From Clostridia bacterium (lineage in GTDB: Bacteria; Bacillota; Sulfobacillia; DUSP01): a stretch of 35,833 nt of DNA. The translations under genes and the position numbers were made by a program. The first letter of the stretch is position 1; each line of letters begins with the position of its first letter. The stretch lies in NCBI GenBank assembly GCA_012842575.1, contig DUSP01000124.1, forward strand, positions 1 through 35,833. The letters are read 5' to 3'. The notes below the pieces were generated by a model. That model did not search any database. It worked only from the letters and a program-made list of their open reading frames with translations, and was not told the origin of the DNA. Shown piece by piece: positions 9,105 to 17,630 of the stretch.

Positions 9105-10776
9105 CCCGGCGGACAGCATTAAATACACCGTCTGCGGCGAATTTTTCCCAGAGGTCTACCCCGCCTTGCGCTCTCAAAAGTGGAGTCGGAGAACAGAAGA
9201 CCCCCTGGACACCGAGATGCGCCTTTTTTGCTCGTGCACTCGCTGGGCATTCAACCGGCTGCTCGAAGGTCGTTCCCGCGAAGAACTCAAAAAAGAGGGC
9301 CAGGAAGTATTCGGCTTAAACTCCCGGTATTGCGACGACGCCATACTAAAGGCAAGAGAAACCATCGGTTCCCAAAGAGAACTGCTGGTCATGGAAATCG
9401 AGGAAACAGAGATTAAACTGGCCCGGGCCAAAAAGAAGCTCGGTTGGGCCGAAAAAGACCTGGTCAGGGCAATTAAAGCCGGCGACACCGTTAAAATCGA
9501 AAAAGCCAAACACATCGTCCATAGCCGTGAAGCGCGGGTCAAAAAACTGACCAATAAACTGGGGGAATTGCAAACCCACCAGAATGCCGGCACCATACCC
9601 AAAGTAGTCTTCGGCGGTCGTTCCTTATGGATGAGGGTGTGCAAAGGCAAATCCACCCGGGAAGAGTGGCGGAACGCCCGGCGGAACCGGTTATATGCCC
9701 GGGGAGACGAAACCAAGGGCGGCAACCCGAATATGAAAATAAGTTACCGCAACGGCGGATTCACCCTGTTGGTAACCATCTCCCACCTGTCCGAACAAAC
9801 CGGAGTGGACAGCAAGGGTCGGCCAATCATGACCAGAGCGCCCCGGGTGGAAGGCAAACTGTGGCTGCCGGAAAAGCACCGGCTAGAAGCGTGGGAGCTG
9901 CTGCTTTCCGGCGCACCCTACACCGTAGAATTAATCAGAGACAAAGACGGCCGGTATAGGGCGCATATCACCTTTACCGTCGCCGTACCCGGAGTACTGA
10001 CCAGTCCCAATCGTGGCTATCTGGGCATGGACACCAACCCGGACGGAGTGGCGTTAGCCAACGCAAGTTACACCGGACAGCCGGAACCCTGGCCGGAAGG
10101 TTTTACCGTACCGTACCCGAAAGCACTGCATAAATTCGCCGAAGAATTTCAGGTAACGGTGCATTCGAACGGGTTTTTGTACATCAAGATACCGGAGCTA
10201 TGCTACAGCCGGGGATACCGGCGCACTTACCTGATGGGCGTATTAGCCCAAGTGGTGGTAGGTATAGCCGAAACCCTGGGCAAACCCCTGGCGGTGGAAA
10301 AACTGGACTTCGGCAAAGACCGGCTGGACACGAATAAGAAATTCAACCGCATGGCGGCAAATTTCCCGTTTAAGAAGATAATCGAGGCCGTCATGCGCAG
10401 GGCATTCAAGGAAGGCGTGGGCGTAAAGCCGGTCTGGCCGGCGCACACGTCAACCAACGGTTATTGGAAATACATGCGGCGGTACGGGGTAATCATCCAC
10501 CATGCCGCAGCACTGGTTATCGCCCGCCGGGCGATTGGGTTCAAAGAGCGAATTACAGAAGAGTTGAGGCAAAAGGTTCAAGCCGTAAGAGAAAAGCTGA
10601 TCAAAAAGGCGAATTCCTTGCCTGGGGAAGGAAAAGGGATGACCCGAAAGGTAAAGCGGCTCTTCAAGCGGTTGGACAGAAAGATTCCCGTTCACAACGG
10701 GCTGACCCATTTCAAACAGGAATCGTTTTATTCCCTCTGGCACGACTTGAAGCAGCTCGCTTTAGCGAGTAGGTGA
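9076..10776 (+). CDS. tnpB: TnpB-family (OrfB) RNA-guided nuclease-like protein, divergent: no CxxC zinc finger, altered RuvC-III
   Basis: Overlaps tnpA by 29 nt; RuvC-I GMDTNPDGVALA, RuvC-II VEKLDFGKDR, C-terminal VIIHHAAALVIARRAIGF. Confidence 0.88.
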   Translation: MKKPKKKPINPADSIKYTVCGEFFPEVYPALRSQKWSRRTEDPLDTEMRLFCSCTRWAFNRLLEGRSREELKKEGQEVFGLNSRYCDDAILKARETIGSQRELLVMEIEETEIKLARAKKKLGWAEKDLVRAIKAGDTVKIEKAKHIVHSREARVKKLTNKLGELQTHQNAGTIPKVVFGGRSLWMRVCKGKSTREEWRNARRNRLYARGDETKGGNPNMKISYRNGGFTLLVTISHLSEQTGVDSKGRPIMTRAPRVEGKLWLPEKHRLEAWELLLSGAPYTVELIRDKDGRYRAHITFTVAVPGVLTSPNRGYLGMDTNPDGVALANASYTGQPEPWPEGFTVPYPKALHKFAEEFQVTVHSNGFLYIKIPELCYSRGYRRTYLMGVLAQVVVGIAETLGKPLAVEKLDFGKDRLDTNKKFNRMAANFPFKKIIEAVMRRAFKEGVGVKPVWPAHTSTNGYWKYMRRYGVIIHHAAALVIARRAIGFKERITEELRQKVQAVREKLIKKANSLPGEGKGMTRKVKRLFKRLDRKIPVHNGLTHFKQESFYSLWHDLKQLALASR

Positions 10777-11010
10777 CCCCGTTAGCCGGCATCGGACAAA
10801 CCGGTAGGCCGCATCCAACAGATCGCGGGAGGCAAAGCCTGAAAGCGCTTTCGCTTGACGGTCAACGCAGGACGGAAACCCTCGTGGTTTCCCAAATGGC
10901 CGCGCCCTGCGTCCGCCAAGCGCCGTTCTCCCGTCCGGGTGGGACTCCCGGGGCCGAGGTCTCTCTGTCACCCCAGGAAATATTTCCACGGAGGTGCAAA
11001 GCCTGGTCAT
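10777..11010 (+). ncRNA. Candidate omega-RNA/reRNA and right-end region of the IS607-type element
   Basis: GC-rich noncoding segment 3' of tnpB with hairpins GGAAACC-CTCGT-GGTTTCC nested in ACGCAGG...CCTGCGT, palindromes GAAAGCGCTTTC and GGAAATATTTCC, and repeated GCAAAGCCTG; TnpB omega-RNAs are known to overlap and follow the tnpB 3' end. Confidence 0.4.
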
Positions 11011-11079
11011 AGGGAGGCCGGCTACACAAAAACTAACGCTTGTTAGGTATTGTGAGCTTTTTTGAACCAGGTAGTATCA

Positions 11080-11256
11080 GTGGCAGTTCCCAAGAAAAAG
11101 ATGTCGAAATCCAGGCGCGATATGAGGAAGTCTCAGTGGAAGCTGGTGGCGCCTAAGATCGTCACCTGTCCGCGATGTCATCAGCCAAAACTGCCTCATA
11201 GGGTGTGCCCCAACTGCGGCTACTACAGAAACCGCGAGGTGGTCAAGGCGGAGTGA
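11080..11256 (+). CDS. rpmF: 50S ribosomal protein L32
   Basis: (GTG)[51 protein letters not shown] at 11080 is the likely start. Confidence 0.95.
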   Translation: MAVPKKKMSKSRRDMRKSQWKLVAPKIVTCPRCHQPKLPHRVCPNCGYYRNREVVKAE

Positions 11257-12466
11257 CCTGAGGGAGATACTCCTTAGCCGCCCTGATTCTCTCCAGCGCG
11301 GATGGATGCGAGAACAGGGCGGCTCTTATTACGGGATGCGGCTCTACGTCACCAAGGTTATGCCTGGAGAGCCTTATTTCGAGATCCACCCAACCGGCAG
11401 TGTCCCCGGTAATATCGAATACGACCCGGTCCGCCTCTCGTTCCTGGAGCCTCGATATGGCGTTGGATAAAGGAAGAGTGGTGATGATGAATGCGAGGGC
11501 GAGCAGGATTATGGCAGGTAAGTCTCCGGCGTAGAGGGGCGTAGGGGAGGTCTTGCGAAGAATCGCGAGGAAGACGAGCCCCAATAGGGAGGACAAGAGG
11601 ATACCGTTTCGGATATGTCCTTTGCTCCAATGACCGATCTCGTGGGCGATCACCAAGAGAGAGTATCTTTTCGGATACCGCCGCAAGAGGTTGTCGTAGA
11701 TCACTATCCGCTTGGTGCCAAAAACCCCCGTGAAGTATGCGTTGCCTTTTAGGGTCTTTTTCGAAGCGTTGACCTCGAGTACCTCATCTACCTTTATGTT
11801 CGCCGTACGGGCCATTTGTATCACCTTTTCTTTAAAGGCTACATCCTCCACCGGCCTGAACCGGTAAAAGATCGGGTCTATGATGATCGGTGAAAGCATC
11901 GCCCAGAGGAAGACAAAGGCCGCATAGCCCCCCGCCGCCAGAACCCACCAAGTGTGGGGGAAGCGCCTTGAAATGTAGACCAATGCCGTAAGGCCCAGCA
12001 CTGCGATCACCATTGTGATCGCCGCCGATTTGAGGTAATCGCCAAGCCAGGAAATCCCCGATTGGGTCGCAAACCCAAACTCGCGTTCGATTAAGAAGCC
12101 TGAATAGTAATCGAAGGGAAGCGTCACGCCCGTAAGAATGAGGAACACCCCGAGCGATGTCCCAAAGAGCCCTCCGGTATCACCGAGGTGCATCCGCAAC
12201 CCCTCGTACATCCTACCGCCCGATTGAAGCAGGGTCATGGCCGCCAGTATCATCATAATCGCCGCATTCTTCATCACCCACGACACGTATCGCAAACGCG
12301 CGTATTCGTCCGCACGCTCGAGAAACGCGTGTCCGAATAGTCGGATGGCCTCTTCGGAGTGACCGCGTGGTATCACGGAAGCGACAAAGATTAGAAGGCA
12401 GAGCCCTACCGCCGCTGCCGTAAGGATAATCGGCATCGATCCTCGCCATCCCTTCAGGACTCCCAC
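11243..12466 (-). CDS. M48 family (Ste24-like) zinc metalloprotease
   Basis: [13 protein letters not shown] (HExxH), multiple TM segments, [28 protein letters not shown]. Confidence 0.93.
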   Translation of the reverse strand: MGVLKGWRGSMPIILTAAAVGLCLLIFVASVIPRGHSEEAIRLFGHAFLERADEYARLRYVSWVMKNAAIMMILAAMTLLQSGGRMYEGLRMHLGDTGGLFGTSLGVFLILTGVTLPFDYYSGFLIEREFGFATQSGISWLGDYLKSAAITMVIAVLGLTALVYISRRFPHTWWVLAAGGYAAFVFLWAMLSPIIIDPIFYRFRPVEDVAFKEKVIQMARTANIKVDEVLEVNASKKTLKGNAYFTGVFGTKRIVIYDNLLRRYPKRYSLLVIAHEIGHWSKGHIRNGILLSSLLGLVFLAILRKTSPTPLYAGDLPAIILLALAFIITTLPLSNAISRLQEREADRVVFDITGDTAGWVDLEIRLSRHNLGDVEPHPVIRAALFSHPSALERIRAAKEYLPQVTPP

Positions 12467-12550
12467 CCCCCCGCGCCGTCTCTTTTACACATGCCGGTAA
12501 GGGATTATATTTCACCGGCCTCTTCAATATTCCGGACGGAGGCTGGAATT

Positions 12551-13267
12551 CTAGAAATCTCCCGTTCGGGGATAACTCCCCTCCGGCGCCTCACGCACGG
12601 CCGGGGTGGCTAAGGAGAGCCCGTTTGCGTCGGGGGTCTCAGGGGTCAGGTGGCATGTGTCGTTGACGAGCCTCACTACGTATCTTTCGGAAGCATTCCG
12701 GTTTGACGTATGGACGTCAATGATGTTGATACAGGCTGTGTCCTGCATGATCCGCCAAAACGCGCCCGGCCCCGCTCCTAAAGCTTCGGTCAGCATCAAT
12801 TTGGTCAGGACGCGATGAGTGACCACCAGGATACGCTCCTCAGGGTGATCCCTGGCGATACAAAGAAGCGCTGCTACGGCACGTGAAAACACCTCGGTCA
12901 GCGATTCGCCGCACGGAAATGTGACGCTCACGGGATCGGTCTGCCAACGCTTGTACAATTCCGGGTACATCTGGGCCACTTGGTCTTTTGACAGCCCCTC
13001 CCATTCCCCGAAGTCCACGTCGATCAAATCTCCAAATAGGGCGGGTTCCGCCAGACCGATTTCTTTGCAGACTATTTCCGCCGTTTCTTTCGCTCTTACG
13101 AGGGGGCTCGTAAAGCACGCCGTTATCGCGGCACGCTTAAGCCTTCTTCCCGCGGCCTTAGCCTGGATACGGCCATTTTCGTTGAGAGGTATATCGGCCC
13201 TGCCCCTGAAAATCCCTTCCTTATTCCACTGAGTCTCACCGTGCCGCATGAGGTATATGGTGGTCAA
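12551..13267 (-). CDS. Histidine phosphatase / phosphoglycerate-mutase-family protein
   Basis: TTIYLMRHGETQWNKEGIFRGRADIPLNENGR (RHG motif), VVTHRVLTKL. Confidence 0.93.
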   Translation of the reverse strand: MTTIYLMRHGETQWNKEGIFRGRADIPLNENGRIQAKAAGRRLKRAAITACFTSPLVRAKETAEIVCKEIGLAEPALFGDLIDVDFGEWEGLSKDQVAQMYPELYKRWQTDPVSVTFPCGESLTEVFSRAVAALLCIARDHPEERILVVTHRVLTKLMLTEALGAGPGAFWRIMQDTACINIIDVHTSNRNASERYVVRLVNDTCHLTPETPDANGLSLATPAVREAPEGSYPRTGDF

Positions 13268-13287
13268 GTCGTTTTCGACCTCGCTTT

Positions 13288-14289
13288 CTACGTTATCTTC
13301 CCGAATAATGCCCGGTAAAAACGCGTCCGTTCATCCACCTCCGCCAGTTCGACTTTCCCGGTTTTCATGAACCGCAACACTTCATCATACGTGGGAAGCC
13401 CCGCACGACCCCCTATTGCTGTGCACTTCAGAGCTGATACCGCTTGGGCGAAAACGCATGCCTCCTTTGGGTCATAACCCTTCCACATGGCGAATATGAA
13501 GGCGCCATGGAAGACATCCCCCGCACCCGTGGTATCCTTTACATTCACGCTGAACGCTGGCGCTTCGTAAGGCTCATCGTAGATGATACCCGTAATTCCA
13601 TCTTCCCCCAAGGTGGCGATTGCGATTTCGGGGCCTTTGGACTGGATTCTTCGCAAGACTTCGCGCAATGCGCCAGCCCCGCCCGTGTCCGCCTCGAGAC
13701 CTCCGTAAGCTCGTATAAAGTGGCGGGAGGCTATGAAGGCGTCGATAAGTGGTATAAACGCGTCCACTTCCGGAGAAAAGGTATCCGCATCGAAACATAC
13801 CTTACCTCCGCGGCGGCGGAACTCCCTGGCCAATTCGGCCTCGGCCGAGCCCGCCTTTGATAGGTGAAGCCATTTCGCTCCCGAGATGTATTGGAAGAGG
13901 CGGTCCAGCTCGAAATCTTCGAGCCTCGGCGGTGATATGGTCCCCTTGAAGCTCAGTATGCTCCGCGCTTTTCTTCCCACCTCCGTCATCACTATAGAAA
14001 AAGGCGAAGAGGCGCCGCATATCGTCTTCACGAAACGGGTGTCTACACCGTGGCGCTCCAGGTCCGCCTTTATGAAGCTGCCGAATTCGTCGTCGCCCAC
14101 CTTTCCTATGAAACCCACAGGGCCGCCCAATCTACTCGCCGCCGCCATCGCGGTAGCTACCTTTCCTCCCCCTTGCGCGCTGTAGTCCTCGATGGGCAAC
14201 GATTCGTCGGAACCCGGCAACGTGGCGACAACCACGATGAAGTCGACACACGCGGAGCCAAACCCGATGATTTCCGGATTGCCTTCCAA
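13288..14289 (-). CDS. PfkB-family (ribokinase-like) carbohydrate kinase
   Basis: GGKVATAMAAASRLGGPVGFIGKVGDDEFG and VKDTTGAGDVFHGAFIFAM. Confidence 0.93.
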   Translation of the reverse strand: MEGNPEIIGFGSACVDFIVVVATLPGSDESLPIEDYSAQGGGKVATAMAAASRLGGPVGFIGKVGDDEFGSFIKADLERHGVDTRFVKTICGASSPFSIVMTEVGRKARSILSFKGTISPPRLEDFELDRLFQYISGAKWLHLSKAGSAEAELAREFRRRGGKVCFDADTFSPEVDAFIPLIDAFIASRHFIRAYGGLEADTGGAGALREVLRRIQSKGPEIAIATLGEDGITGIIYDEPYEAPAFSVNVKDTTGAGDVFHGAFIFAMWKGYDPKEACVFAQAVSALKCTAIGGRAGLPTYDEVLRFMKTGKVELAEVDERTRFYRALFGKIT

Positions 14290-14409
14290 CTTTCAAGACT
14301 CCTCCCCATTTCCGGTAATCTCCTAGTGTTTCGACACGATCCTTCGGTTCCCTGGTCGGTTCCCTGGTCGATCAGGTAGAAGATTGAATGCCCTTCCCCA
14401 AATCTCTTC

Positions 14410-14438
14410 TTGACTAGAATTCAAACTTGTGATTTGAT
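14410..14438 (+). promoter_or_regulatory. Candidate sigma-A-type promoter upstream of arsR-like gene
   Basis: TTGACT followed by a 17-nt spacer and TTTGAT in an AT-rich divergent intergenic region; by eye only. Confidence 0.3.
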
Positions 14439-14474
14439 TATCAAGGAGCTAATATCTTAATATTTGAATATATA

Positions 14475-14498
14475 GATTATACGGAGGATTATACGGAG
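14475..14498 (+). repeat. Perfect 12-bp tandem duplication containing the Shine-Dalgarno region
   Basis: GATTATACGGAG x2 directly upstream of the GTG start at 14509. Confidence 0.9.
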
Positions 14499-14508
14499 GC
14501 CACATGCC

Positions 14509-14829
14509 GTGAGACTCGAGCGTTACGAGTACGTAGCCGACATCCTGAAAACCCTCGGACACCCCATAAGGCTATGTATCGTCGCGGGGCTTCTGGAAAA
14601 CCCCGGATGCAACGTGAGCGACATGCAACATTGCCTCGACATACCACAGTCAACGATTTCTCAACACCTGGCCATTCTCAGGTCTAAAGGTATCCTTCAA
14701 GGTACCAGATCCGGTGTCAACGTACGGTATAAAGTCGTAAACGAGGATGTCGTTCGCCTCGTCAAAACCCTTTTCCCACACGAGAGACTATCCATCCTCA
14801 AGAAACGTGCAGCGACAGGCAATAATTGA
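14509..14829 (+). CDS. ArsR-family winged-helix transcriptional regulator
   Basis: ILKTLGHPIRLCIVAGLLENPGCNVSDMQHCLDIPQSTISQHLAILRSKGILQGTRSGVNVRYKV. Confidence 0.93.
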   Translation: MRLERYEYVADILKTLGHPIRLCIVAGLLENPGCNVSDMQHCLDIPQSTISQHLAILRSKGILQGTRSGVNVRYKVVNEDVVRLVKTLFPHERLSILKKRAATGNN

Positions 14830-14861
14830 CCAGGAGAACAATTGACTAGGAGGCGGTCCCC

Positions 14862-16673
14862 TTGGACGCAAAACCGGTGTTCGCGCGTCCCGAAGATGGC
14901 GTAAGGCGGCTGGTGGTGATAGGAGGTGTCGCGGCCGGGACAAAGGCGGCGGCGAAGGCGAAACGGGAAAACCCCGACCTTGAAGTGACGGTCCTCGAAA
15001 AAGGGGAGCACATTTCATACGCGGGGTGCGGCCTCCCATATTTCGTCGGCGGCATCATCAAAGAGGGAAAAGATCTCCTCGTACGGTCTCCACAGGACTT
15101 TAACAAGGACTATGGCATTGTAGTTCTGACCCACCACGAGGCGTATAAGATACTCACCGAAGAAAAGGTCGTCCTGGCTAGAGATACGGAAAGCGGCCAA
15201 GAAAAGGCGTTCAGCTACGACCGGTTGATAATAGCGACGGGCGCCAAGCCCGTGGTCCCGCCCATCCCCGGAATCGATCTCAAGAACGTGTTCACCTTAA
15301 GGAAACCCGTTGATGCTTTAAAGATGCGCAGTGCGCTGGAGAAAGCCGAGGCCGAGCAAAGGAAACTCAAGGCGCTTGTCGTCGGAGGTGGGCTCATAGG
15401 CCTTGAGGTCGCCGAAAACATGGCGCTCCGAGGAGCAAGCGTCACGGTGGTGGAGATGCTCGATCAAATCCTCCCCGGCTTTGACCTAGAAATCGCCAAA
15501 ATCGTGGAAAACCACATGCGCGACAAGGGTGTCAACGTTTTGACCGACGAGAAAGTGAACTCCTTCGAAGGCGACCGCGAGGGTTTCGTCATAAAGGCGT
15601 ACACCACCAAGAGAACCCTCGACGTGGATTTGGTTTTATGGGCCACGGGAGTGAAGCCCGACGTCACCCTGGCGAAGGAGGCCGGAATCGCGTTAGGCCC
15701 AACGGGTGCCATCGAAGTAGACGAAAACTTCGAGACGAACGTAAAGGGCATATACGCCGTCGGAGATTGTGCCCAGACGAGGAACCTCCTCACCGGAAAT
15801 CCGGCTTTCTATCCCCTCGGTTCCACCGCTAACAAGATGGGTCGTGTGGCGGGGACTCGCGCCGCACGTCAATCTTTTCTGGGCACGGCGAAAGAGAGAT
15901 CTCCCCTTTATGTCTTGGGTACGGGCGTAGCCAAGATCTTTGACATGGCGGTCGCCAGGACCGGCTTGTCAGAGCAGGATGCCCGCAAGAATAGCTTTGA
16001 TGCCGAGACCGTCCTCGTACCCGCTCATGACCGCGCTCACTACTACCCGGGTCATAAATTCATCATTACCAAATTGGTGGTCGATAAGCCCACTCAAAGG
16101 CTGCTCGGAGCCCAGATCGTCGGTGAAGGCGTGGTCGATAAACCCATTGACGTAATCGCAACCGCTTTGACCTTCGGAGGAACCGTCGGGGATTTGGCCG
16201 CCATAGACCTCGCATACGCTCCGCCCTTCTCCATGGCCCTCTCCTCCACCATCGTGGCGGCTAACGTGATGCTCAACAAGCTCTCCGGCCGGATGACCGG
16301 GATATCGCCGGTTGACCTCAAGAGGCGCCTCGACGAGGAGAAAGGAAAGCCCGGCGGTTCGGCTAGTAGACCTTTCATGGTGGACGTCAGAACCGAGGCG
16401 GAGTTCCTGACCGGCACCGTGCCCGGAGCGGTGAACATACCCCTTTCGGATATCAGACGGCTAAAGGATGTCGTGCGTGGGGCCGCATCCGAACTCGATC
16501 TTCCCGATGAGGCCAGAAAGCTTCTGAGACTTCCTCGCGAAACGGAATTAATACTCATATGCAGGATCGGCCAGCGGGCTTACCTGGCGGCGCTCGAACT
16601 CAAGCGATTGGGCTTTTTAAACTGTAAGGTCCTCGACGGAGGGGTCATGTCATACTCCTTCGGGTTGGAATAA
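14862..16673 (+). CDS. CoA-disulfide reductase / FAD-dependent NAD(P)H oxidoreductase with C-terminal rhodanese domain
   Basis: VIGGVAAGTKAAAKAKRENPDLEVTVLEKGEHISYAGCGLPYFVGG (FAD plus active Cys), VGDCAQ; rhodanese VDVRTEAEFLTGTVPGAVNIPL...LICRIGQRAYLAALELKRLGF. Confidence 0.95.
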   Translation: MDAKPVFARPEDGVRRLVVIGGVAAGTKAAAKAKRENPDLEVTVLEKGEHISYAGCGLPYFVGGIIKEGKDLLVRSPQDFNKDYGIVVLTHHEAYKILTEEKVVLARDTESGQEKAFSYDRLIIATGAKPVVPPIPGIDLKNVFTLRKPVDALKMRSALEKAEAEQRKLKALVVGGGLIGLEVAENMALRGASVTVVEMLDQILPGFDLEIAKIVENHMRDKGVNVLTDEKVNSFEGDREGFVIKAYTTKRTLDVDLVLWATGVKPDVTLAKEAGIALGPTGAIEVDENFETNVKGIYAVGDCAQTRNLLTGNPAFYPLGSTANKMGRVAGTRAARQSFLGTAKERSPLYVLGTGVAKIFDMAVARTGLSEQDARKNSFDAETVLVPAHDRAHYYPGHKFIITKLVVDKPTQRLLGAQIVGEGVVDKPIDVIATALTFGGTVGDLAAIDLAYAPPFSMALSSTIVAANVMLNKLSGRMTGISPVDLKRRLDEEKGKPGGSASRPFMVDVRTEAEFLTGTVPGAVNIPLSDIRRLKDVVRGAASELDLPDEARKLLRLPRETELILICRIGQRAYLAALELKRLGFLNCKVLDGGVMSYSFGLE

Positions 16674-16701
16674 CTGGTTGGAACAACTGGTCGGAATAAC
16701 T
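16663..16701 (+). repeat. Three tandem copies of a 13-bp unit spanning the CoADR stop codon
   Basis: ggttggaataact / ggttggaacaact / ggtcggaataact. Confidence 0.9.
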
Positions 16702-16718
16702 GATGGGAGGGTAAAGCG

Positions 16719-16943
16719 ATGTCCGTGATCAAGGTGGGTGCAAGGTGTCTTCAATGCCCCGGGCCTATCGTGGAACTACATAAGGCGTCGGCGAAAGCTT
16801 CTCCCGGCGACGTCATTGAGATCGAGGCGACAGACCCGGGCTTCAAAAAAGACGTGGTGGCCTGGTGTAAGAAAACGAAAAATGAGCTCCTGAAACTAGA
16901 TGATTTCGGAGATCACATAGTGGCCGTAATAAGGAAGTGCTGA
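16719..16943 (+). CDS. TusA-family sulfurtransferase carrier
   Basis: VGARCLQCPGPIVELHKA (CPxP motif) and typical length of 74 aa. Confidence 0.93.
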   Translation: MSVIKVGARCLQCPGPIVELHKASAKASPGDVIEIEATDPGFKKDVVAWCKKTKNELLKLDDFGDHIVAVIRKC

Positions 16944-16956
16944 AGGGGTGAGGTAT

Positions 16957-17553
16957 GTGTCCGAAAATAAGGCACTTGAGAGCGCGGGGACTCAGAATGA
17001 AAAGGCAAAGGACGAATCCGTTCCAGCCGTCGGAACGGCAGAAGGTACAGAGGCCGTAGAAGCCATAGAAGGCTCCTCGCCGAAAAAGAAGACCCTCATC
17101 GTATTCGCTGACGACCTAGACAAGGCCATTGCCGCCTTCACCATCGCTACGGGAGCAGCGGCCATGGGAGACGACGTCACCATGTTCTTCACGTTTTGGG
17201 GCCTAAATATCCTCCGCCGTCAAAAAGCCGTTCCTTTAAAAAAAGGCGCTATAGAGCGTATGTTCGGCGCACTGATGCCGAGAGGCGCCGGGCGCTTGCG
17301 CCTTTCGAAGATGAACTTTTTCGGGATCGGTGCTAAAATGATGAACGGGCTCATGAAGAAAAAGGGCGTCAAGACGTTGCCAGAGTTGATGGACCTTGCC
17401 CGTGAATTGGGCGTGAAGATGGTCGCCTGTACCATGTCCATGGACGTCATGGGTATCGCAAAGGAAGAGCTCATCGACGGCGTGGAACTTGCCGGAGTCG
17501 CGAGTTACCTGTCGGAAGCCGATGAAGCAAACGTAAACCTGTTCATCGCTTGA
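16957..17553 (+). CDS. DsrE-like (DsrE/DsrF/DrsH superfamily, DsrE2-type) protein
   Basis: KTLIVFADDLDKAIAAFTIATGAAAMGDDVTMFFTFWGLNILR...KMVACTMSMDVMGI; ORF track starts at 16948, GTG at 16957 is plausible. Confidence 0.88.
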   Translation: MSENKALESAGTQNEKAKDESVPAVGTAEGTEAVEAIEGSSPKKKTLIVFADDLDKAIAAFTIATGAAAMGDDVTMFFTFWGLNILRRQKAVPLKKGAIERMFGALMPRGAGRLRLSKMNFFGIGAKMMNGLMKKKGVKTLPELMDLARELGVKMVACTMSMDVMGIAKEELIDGVELAGVASYLSEADEANVNLFIA

Positions 17554-17630
17554 ACGCGAATCGGAGTTAACCGTCGGACGGCATATGAACGGTACCATGA
17601 TATAAAAACTCCCAGTGTTGAGGAAGCGTC

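Larger units (their letters stand above)
8289..11047 (+). mobile_element. IS607-type insertion element (serine transposase plus TnpB); boundaries approximate
   Basis: Adjacent tnpA/tnpB pair inserted between yceD and rpmF; GG dinucleotides at 8287-8288 and 11046-11047 would fit a GG-core insertion, but exact ends are not proven. Confidence 0.6.

Noticed and set aside
10832-11030. GEMM (c-di-GMP-I) riboswitch based on GCAAAGCC segments
   Set aside because: Only the GCAAAGCC-like core matches by eye; the P3/tetraloop-receptor context is missing and the location fits a TnpB right end better. Kept only as something to exclude.
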